Assembly (NCBI GenBank): GCA_019828565.1
Contig: JAHDYR010000025.1
Location: 744,001 to 808,000 of the forward strand
Length of the DNA: 64,000 bases
Direction of reading: 5' to 3'
Source: Carpediemonas membranifera
Lineage: Eukaryota > Fornicata
In this document: positions 8,475 to 19,194 of the stretch, in pieces
Numbering within the stretch: the stretch's first letter is position 1
Layout: every line of letters begins with the position of its first letter
Position numbers and translations under genes: made by a program
The notes under the pieces: model-generated
What the model saw: only the letters and a program-made list of their open reading frames with translations
The model's database searches: none
What the model was told of the DNA's origin: nothing

Positions 8475-10193
8475 CTACAGCATCTTCCGCCCCGGCATCT
8501 TATTGAACGACGGGGTCGGTGGCGTGTGAGAGAACACCGTATTTGACCCAATCAAATCGGGTGGGAGGTTATACGTCAAGTCCGCCGTCCCCGCGCGGGT
8601 GTTACCCACTGTAGTGCGAGAGAAAGCGCGCCCGGACGCCCTTGAGAGGTCGGGCGTGTTGGTAGGCTGGACACGCCGGCCAGGCTGGGCCCTGGAGGCC
8701 GAGCGCACCGGCCGCTTCGTGGAGACCCTAACGGCGTCCTTAATCCGTGTCTTGCACATCTCAGCCTTCGCCCGGTTCACGCGGGCAGCCTCCTCGTTCG
8801 CCAGCTGCCTCTTGAAGTCCGGCGTTGCAAGGCTCGACCACATGTACTTCTCGGCCGTCCTAATGTCATAAGCTGCGGAGACCGACATCGGCTGCTGCAC
8901 CGCTTCGTGGCGATTATATGTACGATCCCCGGCCGACTTGTTAAACGTAAATGTCGTCGGCGGGGTGGCGTGTTGTGACGCATACGCCTTACCCTCGTCG
9001 AACTCGTGCTTCGGGGCAGACTCCTGCACCTTCCAGGGCTGGCGGGCGGACATGGATCTGAAGTCCGGGGTGACCAGTGGGGGGCTCGAGGTCGACGTCA
9101 CTTTCCTGTCGACCGCTGACATTGCGTTGGCCGCTACGAAGTCACGGAACTCTCCGCCGGTTTCTTTGACCACCTTACTGTCGTGCGAAGACATCTTCTC
9201 GAAATCCGGGACGGGGGAGGCAACCCTAAGAACGGCAGGGTCGACGTTGGCATACTGCCCACTCGACACCTCTTTCTCAGTAGCAGCTGACAGTCTGCCA
9301 CCGCTGACACTTCCGAACGAGTTCTGGTTACTAACGGAGTTCAGATCATTCAGCAAACGATGGTGATACCTCGACCTGTCAGGGGTCACAGAGGCCGAGC
9401 GGTTCCTCACCGCCTTGACCACGTGCGGCGAGAAAAATGCCCCTCCGCCGTCTGTGATAGTCGTTGGGTTGTACTGGCCGGGCCCCGTGCCCACTGACCC
9501 TGCCACACTGCGCCTGCCCGTCCTGGCGATGGATACTGTGGGGGACTTCATTCCGATGGCCTTGAGGCCGTCGTCTGCCTTGTCATAGACTAGGTCGTGG
9601 ATCTGTGAAGCGCCGCGGTCGACTGGGGTCCAATCTCTGGGGACCGTGGCAAAGCAGGGCGAGGGTAAGTCTTCGCGGGGACGGCGCATGGACATGGCGC
9701 TTGCTGAGCGGGGCGGGAGGGACGGTGGGGGGCTGCCTACGGGGCTCGGGGTTGAGCTCTCGTCGAATCTCGAAGCTGGAAGCTTCACAGATGAGGGGCG
9801 TTCAGTCATCCTGAGAAAGTCGGGTGTTGTACAATGCCGTGAGGGTTCACGGACCCTAATCCACCCCAGAGGAGGGGCGTCGGACTTCGTAGCCCATAGA
9901 TCCTTCCGGGGAGTGGCACGGAAGCACGAATTGGGCCGAGATGTTAGCGAACGGGTGAATGACTGGTCAAAGACGTCCTTTGGATGCGTGGGGAGCTTTG
10001 AATTGTACTTCTTCTTGCCTGTGTTGAATATAGCCTGGACATTAGGCGAAACTGGAGGAGATTTCACACGAGATTTCGAAGATGAGGCTGTTTGGGTCTT
10101 GGTAGGCGGTTTGTACTTGGCTACACCACCAGCAAGTAGATTTACCGGTGGAATCAGCTTGTCCACAGGTGTGAGAAGCTTGTTCCTCGCCAT
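8475..10193 (-). CDS. TPDF-motif repeat protein, possibly axonemal
   Basis: A 572-residue protein from the ATG at 10193; the frame continues upstream only by a non-ATG codon. It is basic, Ser/Pro-rich and largely disordered, with a scattered short motif (T/P-P-D-F followed by a charged residue and Met or Leu): TTPDFLRM, PVPDFEKM, VTPDFRSM, ATPDFKRQL and NTPDLSRA, plus the variant PTPSFNKM near the C-terminus. There is one STPGR-like segment (GTGPGQYNP), reminiscent of sperm-tail PG-rich repeat proteins that line axonemal microtubules. That similarity and the nearby CFAP44 gene suggest, but do not prove, a flagellar or microtubule-associated role. No catalytic domain is visible. Confidence 0.75.
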   Translation of the reverse strand: MARNKLLTPVDKLIPPVNLLAGGVAKYKPPTKTQTASSSKSRVKSPPVSPNVQAIFNTGKKKYNSKLPTHPKDVFDQSFTRSLTSRPNSCFRATPRKDLWATKSDAPPLGWIRVREPSRHCTTPDFLRMTERPSSVKLPASRFDESSTPSPVGSPPPSLPPRSASAMSMRRPREDLPSPCFATVPRDWTPVDRGASQIHDLVYDKADDGLKAIGMKSPTVSIARTGRRSVAGSVGTGPGQYNPTTITDGGGAFFSPHVVKAVRNRSASVTPDRSRYHHRLLNDLNSVSNQNSFGSVSGGRLSAATEKEVSSGQYANVDPAVLRVASPVPDFEKMSSHDSKVVKETGGEFRDFVAANAMSAVDRKVTSTSSPPLVTPDFRSMSARQPWKVQESAPKHEFDEGKAYASQHATPPTTFTFNKSAGDRTYNRHEAVQQPMSVSAAYDIRTAEKYMWSSLATPDFKRQLANEEAARVNRAKAEMCKTRIKDAVRVSTKRPVRSASRAQPGRRVQPTNTPDLSRASGRAFSRTTVGNTRAGTADLTYNLPPDLIGSNTVFSHTPPTPSFNKMPGRKML

Positions 10194-10385
10194 CTGAGGC
10201 CTGCTGATGTTTTCGTCTCCAAAACTGCACGGCAATTTTCCAGAATTGCGGCAGGCGGACTACCTTGCCTCGCCCCGCCTCGGATGCGTTACGTAGAGCC
10301 CGGGTCAAGCATTGATTGGCTCCAAGTTTAAACGCCGATATTTGTTTTCCTTCCGCATGCAACCAGCCGAATTCCAACGTTCCAA

Positions 10386-11861
10386 ATGACGGCTGAGGCA
10401 TCTTCAAAAGACGCTGCAGCGATGCAGGTGCTTCATAATGCTTCGCTAAAGGACGCTATGCCAACACATAAGTTCGGAGGCCGTCCAGCCGGTCTCCTTC
10501 TTCCATTTGTAGCCGTCACGTGCTTCCTAGCCGTTAGTTTCGCCCAATACGTGTTCTTTGATATCCCCAGTAGTATAGGGCAGTACCTCATCGACGACAT
10601 AGGAATCAGGGAATCCCAGTACGGCTTCATCACGGCCATTTACTCCGTCCCAAACATCATCCTGCCTCTATTCGCCGGACTCCTGTGCGATAACTTCGGC
10701 CGTGCCCGGTCCTACATCCTGTACTACTCCCTCGTGGTCCTAGGATCATTCGTATTCAACCTGGGCGCTGCATATCCCGCCAGTGCCAACTCGTGGACTG
10801 CATTCATCGTCATGGTGCTGGGCAGGGGCATATTCGCACTAGGAGGTGATAACGGCCTGGTAGCGAATGATGTGATCATCTCTATGATCATGCCCAAGCG
10901 TTTCATCACGTTTTCGCTCACCATATCCATCTTGGTAGGCCGACTTGGTTCGTTTTTTGCAATGAATACGATTCCCTTCGCCGTGAGCAGGTTAGGGCTC
11001 ACCGCAGTCATGTACGGCACGATGCCGCTGCTCGTCCCCTTCACCCTTGCCTACCTCACCGCCGGAATCGTCGGGTACATCACGATCAAGCGCCGCAAGC
11101 TCATTCTCAAAGCGACGACAGTCAAGCCTGATGTCGAAGAGTTCCCTACCGCCGAGGCGGACGTCAGGCCTGCCACAACCCCCCTCTACGCCCGTGTCGG
11201 CGCCCTATTCCGCGTACCCTCGGTCGGAATCCTCCTCGCCCTCCTCATCCTGCCCTCTGCGGGCATAGTAGGCTTCGGCTGGACCTCTGTGGGCCAGGTC
11301 GTCCTCGTCGCCCGCTGCGGGTTGAGTCCGACTGCCGCATCCCGACTCGTCTCAGTCACTGAGCTCATCGCCATGGTCTCCCCACTGTGGGGTTTCCTGA
11401 TCGACAGACTACGCGGCCAGCTGCTACTGATGATCATCTCGGCGCTGTGCTCCATCACGGCGTTCGCCATGCTCATTATCACCCCCCGTTGGCCGTTGAT
11501 ACCTATGATCATGCAGGGCCTCGCCTTCTCCATAGTCACGCCGTCATGTTGGTCCTCTGTGCCCCTCTGCCTGCCCAAGGCCAAGATCGGCATCACCCTT
11601 GGCCTGCTAACGTGCTCACTCAACCTGGGCATGGCGCTGACTGGCTTCATCGGGCCCACGCTGCTCAACATCGACCCGAGGGTGACATTGCTCTGGTTCC
11701 TGGGCGCAGGGGTGCTCACACTGATTGTCACAGCCGTATTTATCGTTTACGACATCTTTGGTAACAAGGGCAGGCTGATTTGGAACCGGTGGAGTGGTTT
11801 GGACGTTGAGGACGCTGTTGTTATCGAGAACAAGCTCTACGCCACCGCCAACCAGAGCTAG
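10386..11861 (+). CDS. Major facilitator superfamily transporter, MFSD1-like
   Basis: A 491-residue polytopic membrane protein with about 12 hydrophobic segments and a long cytosolic loop between the two halves (residues ~220-260). After the first helix comes YSVPNIILPLFAGLLCDNFG, which carries the MFS A-motif equivalent and resembles MFSD1, a lysosomal dipeptide exporter in animals. A second conserved stretch, GRGIFALGGDN, matches the MFSD1 helix-4 region. The substrate is therefore likely a small peptide or organic anion, in an endolysosomal or plasma membrane; this is inference from family. Alternative in-frame ATGs at 10422 and 10458 would shorten the 35-residue N-terminal tail without touching the core. 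Divergent from the TPDF-motif gene, sharing a 192-bp upstream region. Confidence 0.88.
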   Translation: MTAEASSKDAAAMQVLHNASLKDAMPTHKFGGRPAGLLLPFVAVTCFLAVSFAQYVFFDIPSSIGQYLIDDIGIRESQYGFITAIYSVPNIILPLFAGLLCDNFGRARSYILYYSLVVLGSFVFNLGAAYPASANSWTAFIVMVLGRGIFALGGDNGLVANDVIISMIMPKRFITFSLTISILVGRLGSFFAMNTIPFAVSRLGLTAVMYGTMPLLVPFTLAYLTAGIVGYITIKRRKLILKATTVKPDVEEFPTAEADVRPATTPLYARVGALFRVPSVGILLALLILPSAGIVGFGWTSVGQVVLVARCGLSPTAASRLVSVTELIAMVSPLWGFLIDRLRGQLLLMIISALCSITAFAMLIITPRWPLIPMIMQGLAFSIVTPSCWSSVPLCLPKAKIGITLGLLTCSLNLGMALTGFIGPTLLNIDPRVTLLWFLGAGVLTLIVTAVFIVYDIFGNKGRLIWNRWSGLDVEDAVVIENKLYATANQS

Positions 11862-11932
11862 AGGGTTGCTAAATTAGTACGGGCCTGCTGGCTCATTAGC
11901 GCAATAAACTCGACGTGTCCATAATTCAAAAA

Positions 11933-13075
11933 TCAGATCAGATCTCCAATATCGACACCGGAGATCAAAAGATCCATCTGCGCCTCAATACTAGTAGTCC
12001 TACTGAACTTGCTCGTGTCATTCAACGGAGTGTAGCCATTCGCCAGGGGAGAGGTCGAGCCCTCGCCCTTGGTCTGGACGAGTCTCAGGTCCTCCTCGTG
12101 GGGATCTGGACCGTATAAGAAGGTCATCGCCATGATCGCCATGGAAAGGGGAAGGACCTCGACGAGGGTGAGGTAGCTCGTCATAAACAAGTCGCACCCA
12201 ATGGCATCATAGGCCCAGTTGAATGCGGCTAGAGGCAGGAAGCTGGGAAAGGGAAGCGAGAGGATCTCGATGGAGGACTCGGCGGCTCGGACGACGACGG
12301 AGAACAGGGCAAGGGCGACCACGACGATGAGCACGGCAACCTGCCGAAATCGACCCGCCCCGAGCCTGGCAACGAGGTACACTAAAGAGGCTGCGAGCAT
12401 GGGTGAGGCAAGGAAATACAGCAGCGCCTCAGTCCCGTTCCACCAGAGGTCTATGCAGTCCGTCCACAGCGCTATGGGGATGCTGGCGGCGAGTATGCAT
12501 GCGTACACTACAAGGTGGAGCCCCACTAGGCCACCGAGCAGGAGACCGAGGACCCTGTTGAGACGGAGGACCGACGGCTGGGCAGGATCGAGCTTGCCTG
12601 CTATCAGGGGGGCCTTGGTTCGTCCTATGGCCAGTGTGACTGCCCGTGGGACAGTGATGGTCGGGGCGGGGGCGACGGCAACTGCCCAGAGCGCGGCCAG
12701 CATCCATAGGGCAAGGAGGATACAGGGGGCGGCTGTGTTGAGTGTCTCCATGGCTATCTTGGTCGTCAGTGACACGTGCGTGCTATTAAACCGGAGCTGC
12801 TCCGAGGTAATGATGCCGCTGAGGCGGGTGAACGAAAATGCGGTAATGAAGAATGCCGCGGCCACCTCGAAGTTCTCACGCACACGGAAGGCAAAAGCTC
12901 GTCGTAAGTTCATCCGTCCGCGGCGAGAGAAGCGGAGGGTGAGGTCCACGATGATGTACACGCAGCTGATGAGGAGAATGAACATGTAGAAGCCTACGAG
13001 GAGAATCTGAACGGCGGAACGGTTTAGAGATTCGCTATCGGCGCACATGTAGGCTATTCTTCGGATTCCACCCAT
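11933..13075 (-). CDS. Seven-transmembrane protein of unknown family
   Basis: A 380-residue protein with about seven hydrophobic helices; the first (VQILLVGFYMFILLISCVYI) begins near residue 18 and the last near 315. The ~60-residue C-terminal tail is acidic and Ser/Thr-rich and lies in the cytosol if the N-terminus is outside. The layout resembles GPCR-like proteins of the TOM1/THH1 or GPR137 type, but no diagnostic motif was found, so no function is assigned. The ATG at 13048 is an alternative start. It converges with the MFS gene (70 bp apart) and is divergent from CFAP44. Confidence 0.75.
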   Translation of the reverse strand: MGGIRRIAYMCADSESLNRSAVQILLVGFYMFILLISCVYIIVDLTLRFSRRGRMNLRRAFAFRVRENFEVAAAFFITAFSFTRLSGIITSEQLRFNSTHVSLTTKIAMETLNTAAPCILLALWMLAALWAVAVAPAPTITVPRAVTLAIGRTKAPLIAGKLDPAQPSVLRLNRVLGLLLGGLVGLHLVVYACILAASIPIALWTDCIDLWWNGTEALLYFLASPMLAASLVYLVARLGAGRFRQVAVLIVVVALALFSVVVRAAESSIEILSLPFPSFLPLAAFNWAYDAIGCDLFMTSYLTLVEVLPLSMAIMAMTFLYGPDPHEEDLRLVQTKGEGSTSPLANGYTPLNDTSKFSRTTSIEAQMDLLISGVDIGDLI

Positions 13076-13520
13076 TTGATACCAGATGCGTGCGGGCGTG
13101 TCCTCGGATTCCCATCAAATCTGAATCTGATTGGATACTCACGAGTAAGCTGTCCTCGTCGAGCAGTATAGCGTATGCCAGCGTTTCTGGATGGCTATAA
13201 TCGCCGGGTGTCGACCCAAACTCAAATGGCACTGACCCATGTGTCCCAGCCCAACGTACGATCTTCCAAGGACCCCCATGCTTGTTAGAGAGATGGTAAT
13301 CATCTTGTTCTATTCTACAGCATGGGAGTGTCGAGCTGCACTTAGTCCGCCTCCATGCATGGCCGTCCCGATGCCGGGACTTGATTAGTGAGGGAGCAGC
13401 GGGCTGAGTCCGAGATCAAGCCATTGCACGGGTGCTGGTGTATTCATCCCGAACAGTGCCGTGCGTTCACGTGCAGAGCCATTTACGGCAACAATAAATC
13501 GCTCGGCAACCAAAATTCAG
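13076..13520. other. Divergent intergenic region, no gene seen
   Basis: 445 bp between the 7-TM gene and CFAP44. Several short frames exist but none has an ATG-led coding signature; presumably it holds both promoters. Confidence 0.5.
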
Positions 13521-16500
13521 ATGGCCGAGGAACCCTTAAAGCCTGTATTGAGCTCGCCATCGCTATTTAGACGTGACTCCGTAGCAATATCGAGCGATGG
13601 GTCCATTCAGCTTGCCGTCTGCGGAAACTCTCTGGCCATATTCAACCGTCTGTTCGATTCAGAGGTACACAACACATTTGGCGAGATTGGTGCGGTCTGC
13701 ATGCATCCTTCTGCTTCCATTGCCGCCGTAGGCCTCACTACGGAGGATGGCCCTCAGATTTCTCTCCTTCGTTGCGTCGGTGGGGAGCGTCCGGGGTTCT
13801 CGGCCCTCGCACAGGTGAAGAGCAAGGATTTCGCCGAGCCCTTTGCCAAGAAGAGCATCTCTACGATGTCTTTCAACCGTTCAGGCACTCTTCTCGCCGT
13901 CGTTGCCGGCGCACCCGACTTTATGTTCACCATTTGGGACATCACCGACGTTGTCGACGGCACTGGCTCAACTCTGAAGCTCTTCCACCGCGTCAAGGCC
14001 TTTTCACAGGACGTATACCGCGTAGCCTTCACGTCCTCCGACGTAGTGGCCGAGGGGGCGCAGCCTCTTCTCACCGGTGGCTTGGGTCACATCCGGTTCT
14101 GGGAAATGGGCACCACGTTCACGGGCGAGAAGCTTATGGGCGAGGTAGGCAAGTTCGGCGCCCTCGACATCTCCGACACGCCCGGATTCGTCATAGCCGA
14201 CTCCAACACTTTCATCTCAGGCACAGAGGGCGGCGACGTCATTCTCTGGTCTGGTGACCGCACCATCAAGCTCGTACTCGCCCTCAACGCCACGTCTGAC
14301 ACACACACGCCCGTGCACTCTGGTGCTATCGAGTTTGTGTGCACTATTGACAAGGCCGAGTTCAACCCCGACCTCCGCTTCGGACCGGACGAGGAGAACC
14401 GCAGTCAGCTTCTCCTCACCTCTGGCCACGACGGCTGGATCAAGATGTGGGATCTGAAGGCGATCACCCTCGCGGAGACAGAGAATTCGCTGTTCTTCGA
14501 GATCAAGCCCGTGGCCGAGCTCCACGTTGGCTCTCCCGTCCATATATCGCGTGTATTCATCCAAGACCACGCCTTCCTCGTCCACGATGCTCTGGGCCGC
14601 GTCCTCCGCGTCCCCCACAAGGGCGGGTCGGTGGAGTGCCTGCTCGAGGCTCACAGTGGTCCCACGGTCGCCGACTCCCACCCCAGAGGCTACCTCGCCA
14701 CCGGTTGTGAGGGTGGCCGCGTGATCATCCGTAGCGTGGACCACGACGGCGCCGCTGTCCTCTCGTCGCGCACTTTTGTCACCACGGGCGGGGCAGACGA
14801 CGAAACCCACAGTCCACGCCCCCACTCCGTCTCCTCCGTCCGCTGGGCGCCATCGGACACCTTCTCCAGCCAGGACGGCGGTGATGGTGTCCACCTTGTC
14901 GTCGGCTTCACTGACGGTGCCGTCGCCTTGACGACTTTGAGCAAGGACTCTAACCAGATGGCGATGGCCTGCCGCTACACGCACGCCCTCGCCCTAGCCT
15001 CCATTCAGCGGCCCCACGCGGCGACCGTGACGGACATCTGCTTCGTCTCCGGCGAGATGCTCATGTGTTCCCTCGCGGCCGACGGGACCGTCTTTTTCTT
15101 CTACACGTCCGTCTCTGAGCGCGAACACGGCCGCCCCACGCTCATCCCACTGGGCTTTGTCAAGCTCAACACTGGTGACGACTCGCCCCTCCGCATTGTC
15201 TCGCCGTCGGATGCCATTGGAGACCAGTACGTCGTTGTCGTCACCAAGGGCCACAAGCTCTTCTACATCGACTTGGGCGACGGATTCTTGCCCAGCCCCA
15301 CGAACGCCGGCCACCTCAAATCATTTGATTTGCTCGCCCCCACCGGCATGGAGTCACACGTCCAGGAGTACAACCTGCGGATCACGCAGGCAGCGCTGCC
15401 CAAGCAGGAGGAGGTCAAGATCACTGCCGGACTCGCAGCAGCCGAGCGGGAGCGCATCATCGCCGAGAAGAAGGCTGCCGCGGGCCTCGCCTACGACCCA
15501 GACGACGATCCCGAAGTTTCCCCCGAGTATCTGGCCAACCTCATCACCCAGGAGCCCACCAACCAGCTCAAGTTTACTGTTGTCGGCCTCGAGCCCCGCA
15601 CTGGCGCCACGCACGACCTCGTCGTCGCTGTTGGTGAGAACATCGGCACGTTTGGCCCCAGCCGCCTGACCAAGGCCCGTGCCCACCGCAGATCATGCCT
15701 GGTGTACTCGCTGGAGCTCCCGTCGCGTCCCAAGGTGGAAAACGGCATCATCACGGCCACAACCCCGGATATTAACGATCCCGCGGCATTCATCGAAAGC
15801 CGCAAGGTCGAGATCAACACTGATAGCCCAATCGCCGCCGTCCGCCGCGTCCAATCCGGCGAAGACGCTTTCATGGTCGCCCTCAAGTCTGGCAAGCTCG
15901 GCCTCCAGGTTCCCGGCGAGCGGGGCGACAAGGGTCAACTCACGCTCATCCAGGGCCACAACGAGAACTACAGCGTCACTTCTCTCGCCCCGCTGTCCGA
16001 CGGGTCGAACCTCAGCATCGCCTCGGCCACGAGCGACGGCTCGGTACTAGTGACCGCCACGACCCACCGGTTTGTACCAGACGTGGCCCTCAGTGACGAC
16101 TCGCTCTCTGTAGCCGTGGTACCCTGGGAACCGGTCGACCTGCCCGCTGAGCAGCCGCTGACTCTTCAGCAGGACCTCCTCAAGAGAAACAGATCTGAAC
16201 GCGAGGCCACTGCTGAGCGGCTCAAGGCTGCGATGGTTGACTCAATCAACGAGCTCCGCCGCAGGTTTACCCAGACCATCGATGAATACGGCGAAGTGCT
16301 CAAGCACGGCGCAGTCGGCGGCGTGGGTCGCTTCACACTCGAGGTCGACCCCCTCCTCCGCTCCACCCTCGCTGAACGGAAGGCCGCTGGGATCGAGCGG
16401 GCGGCTGCGGAAAAGCGGTGGCACCAGGAGCTTGCCAGACTCAAAATGGTCAAGGTGCTCGAGGCGACCAAGGGAAGTCTCGAGTTCGACGGGCGCGAGC

Positions 16501-18917
16501 TTGTCTCGTTCGACGGTAAGAGCGCTGTCAGCTCGTTCAAGGTCACCAAGCTTTCCGAGGAACTCCTCGACAAGCTCCGCGAGCTCGATGTTGAGAGCGC
16601 AGCCTCCGTCCCCGACGAGGACACCGCCTCCAACTCCGAGGAAGAGGAGGAAGACGCCGAGACTGCCGTCCTCGACGCACTCGAACACACAGTCATGGAC
16701 CCTAACTCAAACTCCGCCCTGAGCAAGGTCGAGGCGAGGAAGGTGCGGAGAGCCCAGCGGAAGGCGAAGAAGATCGCCCTCCTCGCTCAGAAACCGAAGG
16801 AAGGCGACCACGCCCCCGCTGATGTCAAGGCCATCGAGGCTGCACAGAAGGACACCGGCGTATGGCACCTCAAGTCCGAGCCTGAGTACGTTGTGCCCGA
16901 AGGCGAGCAGGTTAACGCAGCGATCAAAAGAAAGCAGCTGTTGCTCCTCCAGAGGGCGCGGCACCGCATCATGAGCGAGTTCAACGACCACTTCCTCCAG
17001 GCGCTGTGGGACAAGCAGGACATCGTCAAGGACGCCCGCCGCACCCGTACACGCATCGATCAGCTCGGCGTCATCGCCGCTGAGCTCGCCAAACGGGAGC
17101 CGTCCGTCGCTGAGCAGCTTAAGGAGGTCATGAAGCCGGCTACCGAGCTCGACGCGCTTGTGCTTAAGCCCGCGGAGGTGTCATCCAAGCCGGTCAGCCC
17201 GGCCCACACGATTACACTCAAGCAGTACCGCCAGTGGCTTTATGAGACCCGACGCGCTGAAGTTATCGCCAAGAGGGCCGAGCAGGCTGACGCATCTGGT
17301 GGCTTCGGCGGCCTAAAAAAGACTGTCGAGGCCGGCGCTGAGGAGGTCACCGAGGAGGAGATCGGCGACATCAACACGCCATGGGACCACTTGCCCGATG
17401 AAACCCTGCTCGACGGCAACACCATGCAGCTCGCCGACCAGGCCGAGACGGAGGAGGCTGAGCAGGATGCAACGCCGTCCCTCCCCGGCTACATCTCCAG
17501 AGCGGACGCCAGACGCATGGCTGCCGCCGTGGTGCTCGAACGCAACCGCCAGATTGCCCGCATAGAGAAGCGCGCTGCCACGTTCAACCACCGCGTGCAC
17601 GCCCTCTTTACCGAGCGGGTCGGCGTTAGCTCTGACCTCACCCAAGCGGAGATGACCAGACTCACACTCAAGCAGGAGGCCGCACTTCTTCAGGAGTTCG
17701 AGCGTTCTGACGTGACGCTGATGTCCCAGCTCGCGAAGGCCCAGACGGACCTCCAGGCGATCCAGAGCAAAATTAATAGATTCGAATCGGATCTCGAGGG
17801 TCATTCGACCCAGGCCAAATCTCTCGCTGCACGCGACCAGGACCTCCAGCAGAAGCTCGAGGATCTCGTTGGCGATTCCCCCCACGCCGAGCTCCTCCGC
17901 AAGCTGTTCAACAAGCGTATCCAGGCCGACGACGACTCAGACGACTCAGACTCGGATGACGATGACTGGGAGAACATGGATTTCGACTTGTCGGACTCGG
18001 ATGAGGAGATCGAGTGCCCCTCTGGGTGCCCGCAGGCCTTGTTTGACGAGGTGCAGGAGCTCAGAGTCCAGCGGGCCAGCCTCGCTGAGGAGAAGGCGGC
18101 ATTTGTCAAGGTGGTCGAGGAGCTGAAGAAGAAACACGCGTCACACCAGAAGCAGGAACATGCGCTGTCCTCCGTGGTCAACAAGACGCAGGCTGAGATC
18201 CAGCAGTATCAAACAGAGAAGCAGGCTCGGCTCAACATCCTGCCGGCCTCCGTCCCGCTCCATGTGTCCCAGATTTACGTCGACCCGACTCCGGAGCAGT
18301 TTAAGACAGCTGTGGTCTTCCCAGCGAATGGAATTGACATCCTGCAGCAACGTATTGACGCGCACGAGGTGCAGACCGCTGCCCTGAAGAGGGATGTCGG
18401 AACCCTGAAGAAGCAGCGTGGCCAGCTGCAACGTGACCTCAAGGCCCTTGAGGCTGACCTTGCCAAGGCAGAGGCGGACAAGAGCGAGGCGCAGACTGTC
18501 CGCTTTGGTCAGGAAGTTGACCTGGAACGCATCGATTCACTCACCATTAACGAGCGTGCGATTCAGCTCCAGCGTTCCATTGATGAAACGAAGGCGTCTT
18601 TCCAGCGACAGGAGGCGCAGCTCCGCGAAACTTTGATGAACGTCAAGGAGCAGAGCTTCGAGGCGATGCGCAAGAACACCGCCGCGCTTACCAAGTGCGG
18701 TGACCTGCTCGATGCTTCTCACAAGATGCAGCGCACACTTGTCGGCAGCGAGAAGGGGACAAGCGGTGGGTTCGAGACCGATAAGAAGAAGGATATCGAG
18801 GACATCAAGCGGCTCAAGGCGCAGCTTATCAGGGCGACGGAGGAGGTGGATGCGCTTAGGGCGGAGATCAACGTACTGACGAGGAAGTCTGGTTACATCT
18901 ACACTGATGCCCAGTAG
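13521..18917 (+). CDS. CFAP44: Cilia- and flagella-associated protein 44
   Basis: A 1798-residue protein. The first ~880 residues form WD40 propellers (for example GGLGHIRFWEMGT, SGHDGWIKMWDLKA, FTDGAVALTTL). The rest is mainly coiled coil with acidic linkers, including a DDDSDDSDSDDDDWENMDF cluster followed by CPSGCPQALFDEVQELR, a block typical of the CFAP44 C-terminal part. CFAP44 works with CFAP43 in the tether that holds the inner dynein arm I1/f motor head to the axoneme, so the organism should be flagellated. The start MAEEPLKPV at 13521 is preferred; the frame opens 20 codons earlier with a basic, unconserved stretch. No intron is needed across 5.4 kb. Confidence 0.82.
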   Translation: MAEEPLKPVLSSPSLFRRDSVAISSDGSIQLAVCGNSLAIFNRLFDSEVHNTFGEIGAVCMHPSASIAAVGLTTEDGPQISLLRCVGGERPGFSALAQVKSKDFAEPFAKKSISTMSFNRSGTLLAVVAGAPDFMFTIWDITDVVDGTGSTLKLFHRVKAFSQDVYRVAFTSSDVVAEGAQPLLTGGLGHIRFWEMGTTFTGEKLMGEVGKFGALDISDTPGFVIADSNTFISGTEGGDVILWSGDRTIKLVLALNATSDTHTPVHSGAIEFVCTIDKAEFNPDLRFGPDEENRSQLLLTSGHDGWIKMWDLKAITLAETENSLFFEIKPVAELHVGSPVHISRVFIQDHAFLVHDALGRVLRVPHKGGSVECLLEAHSGPTVADSHPRGYLATGCEGGRVIIRSVDHDGAAVLSSRTFVTTGGADDETHSPRPHSVSSVRWAPSDTFSSQDGGDGVHLVVGFTDGAVALTTLSKDSNQMAMACRYTHALALASIQRPHAATVTDICFVSGEMLMCSLAADGTVFFFYTSVSEREHGRPTLIPLGFVKLNTGDDSPLRIVSPSDAIGDQYVVVVTKGHKLFYIDLGDGFLPSPTNAGHLKSFDLLAPTGMESHVQEYNLRITQAALPKQEEVKITAGLAAAERERIIAEKKAAAGLAYDPDDDPEVSPEYLANLITQEPTNQLKFTVVGLEPRTGATHDLVVAVGENIGTFGPSRLTKARAHRRSCLVYSLELPSRPKVENGIITATTPDINDPAAFIESRKVEINTDSPIAAVRRVQSGEDAFMVALKSGKLGLQVPGERGDKGQLTLIQGHNENYSVTSLAPLSDGSNLSIASATSDGSVLVTATTHRFVPDVALSDDSLSVAVVPWEPVDLPAEQPLTLQQDLLKRNRSEREATAERLKAAMVDSINELRRRFTQTIDEYGEVLKHGAVGGVGRFTLEVDPLLRSTLAERKAAGIERAAAEKRWHQELARLKMVKVLEATKGSLEFDGRELVSFDGKSAVSSFKVTKLSEELLDKLRELDVESAASVPDEDTASNSEEEEEDAETAVLDALEHTVMDPNSNSALSKVEARKVRRAQRKAKKIALLAQKPKEGDHAPADVKAIEAAQKDTGVWHLKSEPEYVVPEGEQVNAAIKRKQLLLLQRARHRIMSEFNDHFLQALWDKQDIVKDARRTRTRIDQLGVIAAELAKREPSVAEQLKEVMKPATELDALVLKPAEVSSKPVSPAHTITLKQYRQWLYETRRAEVIAKRAEQADASGGFGGLKKTVEAGAEEVTEEEIGDINTPWDHLPDETLLDGNTMQLADQAETEEAEQDATPSLPGYISRADARRMAAAVVLERNRQIARIEKRAATFNHRVHALFTERVGVSSDLTQAEMTRLTLKQEAALLQEFERSDVTLMSQLAKAQTDLQAIQSKINRFESDLEGHSTQAKSLAARDQDLQQKLEDLVGDSPHAELLRKLFNKRIQADDDSDDSDSDDDDWENMDFDLSDSDEEIECPSGCPQALFDEVQELRVQRASLAEEKAAFVKVVEELKKKHASHQKQEHALSSVVNKTQAEIQQYQTEKQARLNILPASVPLHVSQIYVDPTPEQFKTAVVFPANGIDILQQRIDAHEVQTAALKRDVGTLKKQRGQLQRDLKALEADLAKAEADKSEAQTVRFGQEVDLERIDSLTINERAIQLQRSIDETKASFQRQEAQLRETLMNVKEQSFEAMRKNTAALTKCGDLLDASHKMQRTLVGSEKGTSGGFETDKKKDIEDIKRLKAQLIRATEEVDALRAEINVLTRKSGYIYTDAQ

Positions 18918-19194
18918 TGTATAAAGGATGATGATGGACTCAGCTGACCGTAGAATCTGAATCGCCCAACCACACTGGCCAAGTGCTCGCAGAAGTACGG
19001 TTGCGGGCACTGGCGCAGCCGGGCAGGGTCACTCGCCCTCAGCACCACTGTTCACCCAAGACTCTCTTTCACACTCATGCCGAGGCGCCTGTCTCTGGCC
19101 GGGGCACAGTTTCCCTGCCAGCCATGAGGCCTGGTGCATGGGGTACGGCGGGGTGTCCGACTGCAGCCGAGTTGCTTGGCAACGAACGAACGAC

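Noticed and set aside
13035-13232. Small minus-strand frame upstream of the 7-TM gene
   Set aside because: It overlaps the real gene start in another frame and has no coding signature.
14217-14984. 255-residue antisense frame within CFAP44
   Set aside because: Shadow of WD40 coding sequence; no ATG-proximal coding signature or known domain.
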